64,000 nt of DNA, taken from the NCBI GenBank assembly GCA_039704465.1, contig JASFAU010000004.1, forward strand, positions 930,001-994,000. The letters run 5' to 3'. A program made the position numbers and the translations under genes. Position 1 is the first letter of the stretch. Each line of letters starts with the position of its first letter. This DNA comes from Plasmodiophora brassicae. Lineage: Eukaryota > Endomyxa > Phytomyxea > Plasmodiophorida > Plasmodiophoridae. The notes under the pieces are model-generated. The model made no database searches, was not told where the DNA came from, and saw nothing but the letters and a program-made list of their open reading frames with translations. Positions 1-9,744 of this stretch are shown piece by piece.

Positions 1-1211
1 GACAGGACGAACGGATCACGCCTCCAGAATCGCAAGGTCTCTTTGAGGCTGGCCCAGCAATCCGGGGACATCCTCACAAATGGGAGCACCTCCATAGGAG
101 TCGGCACCGCCAGAAGACGGTCGATAACTGCCATCAGCCGATCGTACAGGTATGGAGGCATGACTACCCCGACGAACACATAGTGGATCAGAGCGGCGAG
201 CTCGATGGCGTCAGGCACCGTCGTTGCCTGGTCGATCGTGTACGCGCCCAACTCCCACAGCAAGTGCACAACGATCAGGTTCCTGGCGAAGATCGGCATG
301 ACGATGTCGTTCACGACGATATGCATTCGCAGGTGGCCCCAGATTGGGTGGTCATCAGCAGGCCATTCGCTATCGTTTGTCAGGGACATCATCTGACGTT
401 GCACGTCCAGCAGCGTAGTGAAGACGTGGCGGGCATCGCCAACGCCGCCGAAGAAGAACGACAGATTCCTGAGTTGGCCCTCGTCCATCTCTGCCAATAG
501 CAAAGCCGACCGTGTGTCCTCACGAGTCGAGCCATTTCGGCGAAGGTGCAGCCCGTTCGGGTCGTCGCGATCGTCCTCCTCGTCGTCGCCCTCTTCCAAC
601 GTTCCCGACATGGCGCTGGTTGCATCGTCATGTCCGACCGGGTAGTACTCGAACATGTTCGTGATCCGGTTCGGACGATACCGAGGCAGACGATTCAGCA
701 GCCCACGATGACATCCGATTCGCATCGATTCGGCAAAGGCTTCGTTCTGCGCCTGGTGATGGGCGAGCTCTTGCGCGGACGAATGCAGATCATGGACGTC
801 CTTCGGCACGTCATGCGTCGACATCAACGTCGACAATTCCGCTAAGCATTCGTGGAAGTTGCCGTTGAAGTACAGGGCTTTCGCCACGCGCAAGCGGTTC
901 TTGTCGAGCAGGTCGGGCAGTTTGGCATCATCAGACCTGGCCGCCATGGCCTCACGAACGATCTCAATCGCGCGACGCGATTCATCGACGCAGGCATCGT
1001 AGCGGCCCATTTCGAAGTAGCACGCGGCCAGGTTCGATCGATAGACAGCGTTGCGCGGCGACAGGTCGATCGCGGCCCGGTAGGCGCGCACCGCCTCGCC
1101 GAACCGCTTCTCCCGGTACCTGGCGTTGCCTAGCGCCTTCAGATCGTTGTCCGACATCGTCGACGGCGCCCGCCCCGACTCCCCCTCACCGTGCGACGAG
1201 GTTCCCGACAT
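1..1211 (-). CDS. TPR plus DUF4470-like protein, 3' end outside window
   Basis: An uninterrupted minus-strand frame runs from ATG at 1211 off the left edge (403 codons, partial). Residues about 18–80 read as tetratricopeptide repeats (LGNARYREKRFGEAVRAYRA, then AVYRSNLAACYFEMGRYDAC). The later part carries LRNLSFFFGGVGDARHVF followed by an IVVNDIVMPIFARNL segment, which resembles the DUF4470 domain. That domain occurs in fungal MYND proteins and at the N-terminus of the dynein assembly factor DNAAF3. A second in-frame Met lies 18 codons downstream. The partner, reaction and true C-terminus are unknown. TPR is fairly sure; DUF4470 is a recognition from memory. Confidence 0.7.
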   Translation of the reverse strand, partial: MSGTSSHGEGESGRAPSTMSDNDLKALGNARYREKRFGEAVRAYRAAIDLSPRNAVYRSNLAACYFEMGRYDACVDESRRAIEIVREAMAARSDDAKLPDLLDKNRLRVAKALYFNGNFHECLAELSTLMSTHDVPKDVHDLHSSAQELAHHQAQNEAFAESMRIGCHRGLLNRLPRYRPNRITNMFEYYPVGHDDATSAMSGTLEEGDDEEDDRDDPNGLHLRRNGSTREDTRSALLLAEMDEGQLRNLSFFFGGVGDARHVFTTLLDVQRQMMSLTNDSEWPADDHPIWGHLRMHIVVNDIVMPIFARNLIVVHLLWELGAYTIDQATTVPDAIELAALIHYVFVGVVMPPYLYDRLMAVIDRLLAVPTPMEVLPFVRMSPDCWASLKETLRFWRRDPFVL

Positions 1212-1534
1212 GGCACCCTCCGCCGCGGTCTGACCACGCACGGCCCACTGTCGCCAAAGGGAGCAGCAGGCAGGTCAGCAACGAGCGCGCAGACGGTGCG
1301 GTCGTCTCCTTCCCCTCCCGCTCTCAGCATGCTGTGCTGACCTGAGGCGACGACGTCCTAGGGACGGCGGGCGCTGGCCCTCCTCGAGGATCCGATCGTG
1401 CTGGTCACCGATTGCGCTGTGGACGCGGCCGTCCAGCCGTCGCTCTGGATGGCCATTTCCGGGAAGCAGGACGTCGATGCGGGTTGGGTACACCTTGCGT
1501 ATGCGGGTTTGTTGACGGTAATAGAGTCAGCGCG

Positions 1535-3066
1535 ATGTCGCACGGAAGGCGACGATCGACGGCAGCGGCGACGGCCAACGCAACCCCGGCACCGTCGTGG
1601 CGTGTCGGGCGCTCTCTGGCTGGCGTCTGTGCCGTCGCCGCTGCTGCTGTGTCGCTGGGTGTCATCCTTCAATGGTCGGGGGCGCCCGAACCTACGACAC
1701 GTGGCCTGACGCCTCGGGCCATCATCGCGGCACATCAGAGGGCGGCATCGGAACCGCCGACGCCCGCCTCGAAGGCATTCCCTGGCCAGGTCCTGGGATT
1801 CGTAACGCCTTGGTTGACCTGGGAGGCAATGCTGCGCTGGCTTTCGTTAATCTAAGCACCAATGGTACATTGCCAGGAACCCAGACGGTTATGATGTCGC
1901 GAAGGTCTACCGGCGCAAGTTCACCATGATCAGCCCGGTATGGTTTCAGATTCGACCCGAGTACGTCTGCGAAGATCGTGCGTCGACCACCTGCATGTGA
2001 ACGTCTCACTGATACGCCATTGTCAGAGCCATCATCACCGGCGGGCACGATGTCGATCGCCAATGGGTGAACGACGTTCGCGGAAACGATGGCCTCGGCC
2101 CGAAGATCGTTCCGAGGTGCTGACCACCATCCGTGATTGGCGCTGTGAGCGTCGTTGACGTTACTGCCCACAGGTTCAACATGGAGGGGTTTGACGGCCA
2201 GGGAATGGCTGCTCTGCTGACGGAACCTCTCCCGACGATTCGTGCAGTCGTTGAACAAATCAAGAAGCACGATTTCGACGGCATTGTGCTGGAAATGACT
2301 GAGGCGTTGTTGCTGTCGAAGCGAGTGCAAGCGTGGGTTCGTGAGAGGCAGGGCGGGGAAATGCCCGATCTGGTGGGCGCCTTTGTGGTCCCTCTGGCAA
2401 CTAGCCTGTCGGCGCTCGGCAAGGCTATTACTGTGGTTGCCTCTCCTCACGAGCAATTGTTCTCACAGTACGAAACCGCATCTTGACGCGTTTCCATTTC
2501 TCTGATGGTGTGAATGTGGCCCTAGGCACGACTTGAAGCGTCTTGTACAACATGTCGATCAGATCGCTGTGATGACTTACGACTACAATGACGATCATCT
2601 GATCGGCCCGCTCGCTCCGTTCCCATGGGTGTCAACAGTCATGAAGCGCCTGCTCGAAGCCGTTCCAGAGGACCCTGAACGACTTCTACTGGGATTGAAC
2701 TTCTACGGCCAAGACCACGTTGGAGAGTTCGGGACAAAGATGTCGGAAGCACCTCGCGCAGTCGTTGCTCATGATTATATCAAGGTCGGGAGCTAGCCCC
2801 TTTATTGTCTCGTCGGTACTCAGGCGAGCCATTTCCTGGTACAGATCCTGGAGAAGTCTGCCACACCCGATACTCCACTCACGTTTCTCGACGAGGAGAA
2901 GGAGCACTTGGCGACGTACCGAGACGCCAAGGGCCGCCGGCACACAGTCATTTACCCCAGCACGTTGTCGATCAAGAGCCGTGTCGACTTGGCGCGTAAG
3001 CTACGCACGGGCATACAGATCTGGGAGATCGGCCAGGGACTGTCACAATACATGGATCTGCTTTAG
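1535..3066 (+). CDS. CHID1: Chitinase-domain-containing protein 1-like (GH18)
   Basis: Six exons (1535–1812, 1877–1960, 2027–2116, 2174–2467, 2526–2784, 2824–3066) join to 415 aa without stops. An N-terminal hydrophobic segment (about residues 27–45) looks like a signal peptide or anchor. Then come family landmarks of CHID1: GQVLGFVTPW, GYDVAKVYRRKFTMISPVW, DFDGIVLEM at the position of the GH18 catalytic strand, IAVMTYDYND, LLGLNFYGQD and a C-terminal IQIWEIGQGL. Known CHID1 proteins are secreted or lysosomal and bind saccharides and LPS, with doubtful chitinase activity. Introns are 39–66 nt. The 3' end lies about 75 nt from the convergent WD-repeat gene. Confidence 0.88.
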
Positions 3067-3141
3067 AGATACAGGACCACATTCTCGCTCTCTTTAAAGA
3101 TCGCCCATTGTCATCAGAGACGATAACCCCGAAGTGGCGTT

Positions 3142-4618
3142 CTATATGCTGTCTTCTCCGACCGGTGCCTGACGCCGTGCGACCTGTTCTGCCACCTTGG
3201 TCATGGACTCCGTCATCATGTTCGCGAACGCGGCAAATGATCGATGAAGCTCCAGGAGCTCCTGGTTGGCATGGTGGAGGCGAGCGCGTAACGCTTTGAC
3301 GTTCTGTAATGGCCAACCTTGTTAGTTGCTCCCCGCGCCACGCACCGGCATGCCTCGTTACCTCTTGGACGGATACGCTGTGATCGACATTCGTGACGAC
3401 GTCCTCTGGAAGGGGAACGCGTTCTGGCAACGGCAACAGGCGATCCTCGTTCGCTGCCTGCCTTGTCTTCGTAGGCTCGCGTCTGTCATGCGTGGTCGTT
3501 CCTCGCTCGGGCCCGACGAACACTGGATGTGGACGCTCACGGCTATCGTCCCGAGGCTCCTCCTCGCATGGTTCGCTGGGCACGAATTCACGCAGGACCG
3601 TACTTTGGCCAGTTGACGCCAGCAGCAATGCCGCCAGCGTGTTCCGACTCGAGCCCTTGACCAGGCAGACGTCGTCGGCGATGGCCGAGCCGCTGGTGAA
3701 GACCAGGTCCCAGTTGAGCAGGTCGGCCAACGACGGCGGGACGATGTCCGCATCGCCCACATGGGCAATGAACGGCCAGAACGAGATCGTCGTCGGCGAC
3801 GCGACCACCATGGCCGCGTTCGCCGGGAAATCGCTCGCCGACCTATTCATCAGCTTCAGACCAGGCCGGTCGGCGATCGCCTTGGCCGCCGGTAGAGCCG
3901 GCAGTGACACCGGCCCCATGATCCTCCGGATCGGGTCGTCGGCGCGCCCCACCGCCGGGTACCGCTCCAGGCAGTCGCCGCCCGGCGCCGAATAGACCGA
4001 CAGCGAGTTGTCGGCATGGCCGGCGACGATTGTCGTCGCCGAGGCGAACGCCAGCGACGTGACCGCCCCGGGGCAGGTTCGAGTCCAGTGCAGGCGCACG
4101 CCTTCATAACAATGGACCTTCCGGCCCTTCCCTAACGCCACGTACCTGCCCGACGCCGCACAGGTCGTCCCACCTTCCTGCAACATGGCCAGGGTCCCGT
4201 TCCCGATGGCGATTGCCGTCCCGGTCGTGGAACACGCCACGGTCGTGTCCATCGTCATCGCGATCTGCGCGATCGGCGCCGACCCGCACGGGTACGCCGT
4301 CCTGGACTCGACGAGGAAGTCGACGTTGGCGACGGCGCGGCACAGGACGGTGACCGTCAGCACGTTGCCAAGGGAGTCGCCGATCCCGACGACGATGGTG
4401 TGCGGGCGATGCCCATGGGCGGTGACGGCCAGAGCCGTGACGGGCGCGCCGTGATCGATCCGCAGGCGCTGGGCGGCCGCCCCGTCGGCGCCGATCGCGA
4501 ACACCGACACGGAATCGTCGGCGTCGCGCGCCACGACTATACGGCCGGCCGAGGCGACCAGGTCGCTCTGCAGGCGGAGGTCGATGACATCCCGAGTCGT
4601 CACACGCGACGTCATCAT
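3142..4618 (-). CDS. WD-repeat-like beta-propeller protein with coiled-coil tail
   Basis: Two exons (4618–3362 and 3303–3142, 58-nt intron) give 472 aa. The N-terminal two thirds alternate hydrophobic strands with turn motifs such as VTSLAFASATTIVAGHADNS followed by LSVY, as in a degenerate WD40 propeller. After a charged linker (about residues 350–410) the second exon encodes a helical, heptad-rich tail (LRARLHHANQELLELHRSF). I do not recognise the family. The propeller-plus-coiled-coil layout recalls some nucleoporins and trafficking adaptors, but nothing specific supports either. The ATG at 4618 is preferred because upstream lies a CA-repeat leader. Confidence 0.6.
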
Positions 4619-4642
4619 GTGCCCCCCGGTAACGTGACTGGG

Positions 4643-4662
4643 CACACACACACACACACACA
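4643..4662. repeat. (CA)10 microsatellite
   Basis: Ten CA units lie between the end of the ODAD1-like gene (4704) and the start codon of the WD-repeat gene (4618). On the minus strand this is a GT run within its short leader/promoter. Confidence 0.95.
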
Positions 4663-4703
4663 ACGAAGGTGGCCCCCTTCCTGGCACGTTTACACGTTGC
4701 TGT

Positions 4704-6469
4704 TTAGAACGCGTTGGACGCGCTGGACGGTGCCCTGCGGCCGCCGGACGCGTACAGGTCGTCGGGGGCGTCCAGGTCGTCGTCGTCGCCAAAGGTGCCG
4801 TCGGGCGCCACGATCTGGACGGGCGCCGGCTTCCTGACTTCGACGAGCTTGACGCGCTCGGCGTCGGTCATGTCGTGGGTCTGCAGGTACCGGTTCACGA
4901 GCCGGTTCGTGTGGTTCTCCATGCGGACCAGGTACTGCTCGAAGTTGGCCTCGTTGACCTTGACGTCGGGCGCCAGCGGGTCCCCGCTGTCCAGCGACAG
5001 CGCCTTCATGAACTTGGTCACACGTTTGATGATCAGGGCGACCGTCTTGTTGGCGCGCTTGACGACCGCGCTCTGCTCCGCGATTCGCGATTCGGCCGTC
5101 TTCTCGCCGGTGACGATCTTCTCCAACGCCTTTCGCCGACGCACCTGCTCCTTGCTGACCGCCTTCATCTGCAGGGCGCGACGCTGGGCGCTCATCTCGA
5201 TGGCCTCGGCCTCGCCGGCCTCGATCTGGGCGTTGATCTCCGACAGGCGCGAGAACAGGTGGAAGTTGCTGTTCTCAGCGCGAACGAACGCGTCGACGAT
5301 CTTGTCGATCGAGTCGATGCCGGTCGCCTGAAGGACCTTGGCGATCGCCGCCTCCTGCTCCCGGACGTGTAACGTCCGTTCACTGATAAGGTGGCGCGTC
5401 TCCCGGACCCGATTCTCAGCGCACGCCAACCGGGCGGTCGCTTTCGACTCTTTGGCGGCGTCGCCGCTGATCGCATCGCTCATCTTGACGTTGCGTTTCT
5501 CGCGGGCGCGCTGCATGTCCTTCATCATCTGCGCCTCCTGCTGGATGCTGTCCTCGGTCAGCAGACGGGCCAGCTCGTGCCATTCGGCCTCGATCTTCTG
5601 CAGTTCGACGAAGGCGGTGTCCTTCATGACGGCGAGGTCCTTGGTGGTGCGCTCCTTCGCCTCGAGCATCTGCAGCGTCTTCTGCATCATGACGCTCAGC
5701 TCGTCCTTCGTCTCGTGCAGTTCGAGCTCGTTCCGGTGCACGAGACTGTCGAACGTGGTGCGCTCACGACGGAGGTCATCGATGGACTCCCGCATGGCCT
5801 TGTTCTGCGACAGCGCCTCGCTGAATTTCACTAAGGCCTGACAGAGGCCGGCAGTCAGGAGAAGATGCAAGGGGGGGCGCTTGCCAGCTCTGCTTACCGA
5901 GTCGAGCTTGCCCTCGTCGACCAGAAGGCGACGCTCCATGTAATGGACGCTGTCGCGGGAGCTCAGAGCGGCCAGCGCCGCCTTCTTCTGTTCGATGAGA
6001 AGGACGCGCTGCTTGTCGATTCGCTTGTCGATGTCGTTCAGCTTCCTGGTCTCGTGCGCGATCTTGGAGTGGTACCGCTCGGCCTCGTCCTGCATGCGAC
6101 CGATGCGCAGGCCCAGCGAATGCCGGATCATCGAGTGCTGCTTGTCGGTCTCCAGCCGCAGGTCGTCCCTCGCCGTTAGGCTGATCTCTTTGAGGCGGGA
6201 CAGCTGTAGCATCTTCACCTCAGCCAGGTGCCCCGTCGACACGCCGGCCTGCTTCCTGTGCAATTCGATCTGACGAAAGCGCCGCTGCAGGGAATCAATG
6301 TCGGCTTGGACCGAGTCGAATCGCTGACACAGTGCCAGTCAGGGTGCGGGCCAATGTGGAGTACCAGGGGACCTGCCTTGGCCCTGAGAGCGACGGCGTC
6401 GACGGTGGCTTCCGGCGCCTCTGCATCGCTGCCGTTCTCATTGATGGCATCAATGTCGACCATCGCCAT
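4704..6469 (-). CDS. ODAD1: Outer dynein arm docking complex subunit 1-like (CCDC63/CCDC114/ODA1)
   Basis: Three exons (6469–6365, 6323–5898, 5837–4704; introns 41 and 60 nt) give 554 aa, almost entirely coiled coil. Around residues 350–390 the sequence IDKIVDAFVRAENSNFHLF followed by SRLSEINAQIE corresponds to the conserved ODA1 stretch (in relatives: EEQNFSLFNYINELNNEI). A second landmark is the start EFDSVQAD-like helix and LRRERTTFDSL. The C-terminus ends in an acidic DDDDLDAPDDLYASGG tail. ODA1/ODAD1 docks outer dynein arms on axonemal doublets, so the organism should have a motile flagellum. The exon 1 boundary is the least certain part. Confidence 0.82.
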
Positions 6470-6614
6470 TGCGTCGTTGACGACAGGTCGCGCCCCCGAG
6501 GAGTGTCTACTAGGGTGACAATGCCAACCCAGTGTACCTTGTCGATCGCAGGCGTGCCGCGTTTAACAAGAGAGTGTAGCAGGAGCGCAGGACCGTCTGT
6601 GTGTATAGATTGCG

Positions 6615-7455
6615 CTACTGATGGACCTCAATGCCATGCTTGACGGCCCACTTACGGGGCGGTCGGGCCAGTTTCGGCAGGATGTCGAACTTGTCGGGAT
6701 GCAGGTGGGCGCGTAAGCCCAGCCGGTTGAAGTACGTGAACTGGATCGCCCCGCCATTCTTCTCGATTGCGTACTGGGCGGTCTTGGACGCCTCGGTCAC
6801 CTGAATGTTGATCTTGCGCTTGAACTCCTCCATGCCTGTGCCGAGCAGTTTGATGCCATGCTCGACTTTGCCAACGATCCCCGAATCATGCAGGATCTTC
6901 GTCGTGATGAGGTCATCCGGGTTGATCCGCCCTGCAAACAACAATGAATATGCTGACAGGTGAGGCACGCCCATTGGACAACAGCACCTTCATTGATGTA
7001 CTCCTGGAGGCGGAACAGGTTCAGCGGCGAGTAGTCCGGTTTGTTGCTGAGCGGGAATCAATCAGAACGATGCCGTTGTCCGTTCAGAAATGGCTACATA
7101 CGATTTGAAGCCGCGCTTGGGGATGCGTTTCGACAACGGCGTCTGTCCGCCCTCAAACCCGACGCGAATCTTGCACCCGCTGCGCGCCTTCTGCCCTTTG
7201 TGGCCGCGTCCACTCGTGCCACCTAGACCCGTTAACGACCCTGCCGTGCTCGCGCGCTAAACGCCGACAAGTACCTCGTCCCGAGCCCTCACCGCGCCCG
7301 ACCCGCCTCCTCTGCTGACGCGACCCGGGGTTGTCCGCCAGGTTGTTCAACGCCGCCGGGCTCGCCACCGCCTCCGCTGGCGTCAGGATGTGGACCTGCC
7401 GCGCCGACAGCGCTGTCGCCGACGTCAGCGCCCAACGCCTGACGGCACCCCACAT
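6615..7455 (-). CDS. MRPL15: Mitochondrial large-subunit ribosomal protein uL15m
   Basis: Four exons (7455–7275, 7222–7102, 7046–6988, 6931–6615) with 52–56 nt introns give 225 aa. A basic, Arg/Ala/Ser-rich N-terminus ([20 protein letters not shown]) looks like a mitochondrial presequence. It is followed by the uL15 hallmark: [20 protein letters not shown], then [34 protein letters not shown] and the [11 protein letters not shown] segment. The C-terminal domain ([28 protein letters not shown]) also matches. Start 7455 is chosen because it begins a targeting peptide; a Met further upstream (7548) is in frame. Confidence 0.92.
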
Positions 7456-7776
7456 GACCTCGTTTTTCCACTGCGCGACTGCCGTTCGGGCCTTCGGGGA
7501 GGAGCACGGGAGCACCCCAACCCACGACAACGGCGGACCAGACGCCAAGCGCGCACTCGACGATCGCCAGTGCTGCAGTAAGTGGTTGGTGGGTTGCAGG
7601 TGTGTCTACCTATGGACGTGCAACAGACCTGCCAGTCGTAATATGAGTGTATCATGGAAATAGGCAGTTCGGGAAGGTCGACAGATGAACCCACGACTCC
7701 GCTCCTGGAGAATGCCGTTGACTTGTGATCAGGCGACATTGTATTGGAAGTTAGGCCGACATGGAAGGTCGGCTGG
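7456..7776. other. Intergenic, upstream of uL15m
   Basis: About 320 bases between the uL15m start and the end of the next minus-strand gene. Open frames here are short and lack any recognisable domain; I see no RNA gene or repeat. Confidence 0.5.
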
Positions 7777-8176
7777 TTACAGCTGCTTGTCATCGAGGAA
7801 GTGGCGCATGCTGCGTAGGTCTTCGCGGATCAGGCCGACGGCGTCGGCGGCGACGTGGAGTTTGGCGTAGGCGGTGTACGCTTGCGTTTTGTCGAAGTCG
7901 CATGGCCGGGGGCACGCCTCGATCTGTTTCGAGACGGCGCCGCGAACGCGCTGCACCGTGTCGACGAATTCCTGCATGATTGGCGCTGCTCGGGAGACCG
8001 CGTCGGCACTGACGCCGGTCAATGCCTGTAACGCGTCACTAGCCAGGTCCATTGCCGATGCCAGCTCCTGTACGGAACGCGTGTGTCAGGCCACATAGCT
8101 CTCCCGTCCAGTGCAAACGAGTGTGAAGCGCGACCATTTCTATGGACGTCAGCAACGCATCGCCGTCGCCAGCCAT
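7777..8176 (-). CDS. Small helical protein, possible Mediator subunit 11
   Basis: Best model has two exons (8176–8135 and 8067–7777, 67-nt intron) and 110 aa. It reads as two or three long amphipathic helices with no TM segment. The pattern, an initial LLTSIEMELASAMDLA helix, a central IMQEFVDTVQRVRGAVSKQI helix and a C-terminal LHVAADAVGLIREDLRSM helix, parallels remembered MED11 in order, spacing and size (about 117 aa). MED11 is a head-module subunit of Mediator in the nucleus. If exon 1 is wrong, translation could start at the Met at 8052. The identity is a weak-signal inference. Confidence 0.45.
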
Positions 8177-8629
8177 CCGTGGCGAATGCTCCGGACGGCA
8201 ATGCACGCCATTGGGTGACATACAGTATTTAAACGAGTGGTTCCGTTGTGTATTTCGAGGAGATGCGGGTAACAACTTAAGTCATTGCTACTTGAAGCGC
8301 CGCAGGGAAGGTGAGCTCGATGCGCCACGGCCCACCGACAACCGGCTGGAACTGGCAGGTGTCTCTGCAAGCGATGACAGGCTCAGCGCATTGTGTTGCA
8401 GCCCCGTGGGCACGGCAGGCATACCGCCCGTGAGCTGGGCTCGACTAGATGACATTGGTGGGCGAAGCGTGCCCGGGCGCGCCCTCTGTGATGTCGAATC
8501 AAATGCATGCACGCCGACAGCGAAATCCAACCAGGGACAAACGACAGCAATACGCACTGGAAAAGAAACTCAATACACCAAACCTCAAATGTTTCCTTGT
8601 CCTCGCCTACGACGTTCGTTAGGATTTAG
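8177..8629. other. Intergenic region
   Basis: About 450 bases between the candidate MED11 gene and the MLF gene. Open frames of 60–160 codons exist on both strands but are compositionally poor, Cys/Arg/Pro-rich and match nothing I know. I see no feature here. Confidence 0.4.
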
Positions 8630-9278
8630 CTAATTCGTCCAAACTGACGGGAATACCATACCATTAGTCTCCCGAACCCGTCGTCTGGTCTCCAGATGAC
8701 CGTCGGGAGCCATTCGAGTTTCACTGGACACAGTTGTGGCCCGCCCAGAACTGTCCGCGTACGACATCACTGTCGACGAAGAGTAATGCGTTCTTGGGAC
8801 GTATTCGATCGGTTCTTCGGGTTCTTCGGCGTCGACTTCTTCGGGTTCTTCAACGGATACAATCGAACGACGACGCACCGGATTGTGATGCTCGCCTTCA
8901 TCCAATGGGATCTCCTCGATCAAAGGCGGGCGGCCACTGCGCTGATGCAATTCAGGCGAGTCCGCGAAAGTGATTGGAATCTCCCTCAAAGTCAGACAGG
9001 TGGCCATGTCGACAAAGCGGATATGACGCACCTCTCGAGCGTTGCTAGCTCTGGCTGCCGGTGGAACCCGTCGCGAGGGTCGTGGCGATGGGCCGAATCG
9101 GAAGAAGCTATGCATGGGCATTTGGAAGAATGGGTCGTCGTCAAAATCAAAGAGGTCGTCGTCGAAACTGCCCCGTTATACGTCAGCGCCGGGCCAGCTG
9201 GATACAAGGTACGCCAACTTACAAGGATTCGATGTGGCGACGCATCGACTCGAACGGGTCGAACGCGCGACGGCGCAT
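8630..9278 (-). CDS. MLF1: Myeloid leukaemia factor (MLF) family protein
   Basis: Two exons (9278–9223, 9167–8630; 55-nt intron) give 197 aa. The short N-terminal exon (FDPFESMRRHIES) continues into FFDDDLFDFDDDPFF, the acidic/aromatic start typical of MLF proteins. The C-terminal half has YSSSTVMSYADSSGRAT and a METRRRVRETNG-like stretch (LETRRRVRETNG), the MLF core. Disordered, low-complexity composition fits the family. MLFs bind 14-3-3 and Hsp70-type partners and shuttle to the nucleus. A GTGCGT…GAG segment in the middle could be a further in-frame 51-nt intron. Confidence 0.8.
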
Positions 9279-9744
9279 GGCTGCCCTCGGCGCTGGTGCT
9301 GTTGACCTCACCGCGGACACTGGGAACGTACCCGTACCGCGATCGGTACCGCAGCCACAGTCCAGTGGTACCAGGACTGCCAATCGGAATGAAGCACGCA
9401 AAATCTCCACTCACTCGCCTCCCCGTTCAAGGCAGCACTTAACGCCTATCATATTGGAGTGCTGGGCGCCATTGATGTGTGTGCCCGAAGCAAACCGGTC
9501 TTGCTAGGAGCACGTTAGGGCGTGAATATCTTCGCCCTACCCGTTTCTGCTGTACGACTGTGGCCCATGCTGATGCCTTGCCAGTGCGGTATTTCATCGC
9601 GTCGTGTTTTCGGCGCAAGCAGAAAACGGCAGAGTGTGCTTCGGCTGCGGAGCTAACGTTGCAGCGTCCTCCTCCACCAGTGCCAGTTGGAAGGTATATC
9701 TTCGGTGACGGGAAGAGGGTCCTCGCGTCCGCGGGGTATCGGAC
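9279..9744. promoter_or_regulatory. Divergent intergenic region (MLF / Miro)
   Basis: About 465 bases between two divergently transcribed genes, so both promoters should lie here. I find no clear TATA box or repeat and no supported gene. Confidence 0.45.

Noticed and set aside
2972..4792. 606-codon continuous frame covering the WD-repeat gene
   Set aside because: It reads through a 58-nt intron and overlaps the CHID1 3' end; the spliced 472-aa model has a better C-terminus, and the 5' extension is a translated CA repeat.
8142..8633. 163-codon plus-strand frame
   Set aside because: No recognisable motif, odd composition, and overlaps the MED11-candidate start and the MLF end.
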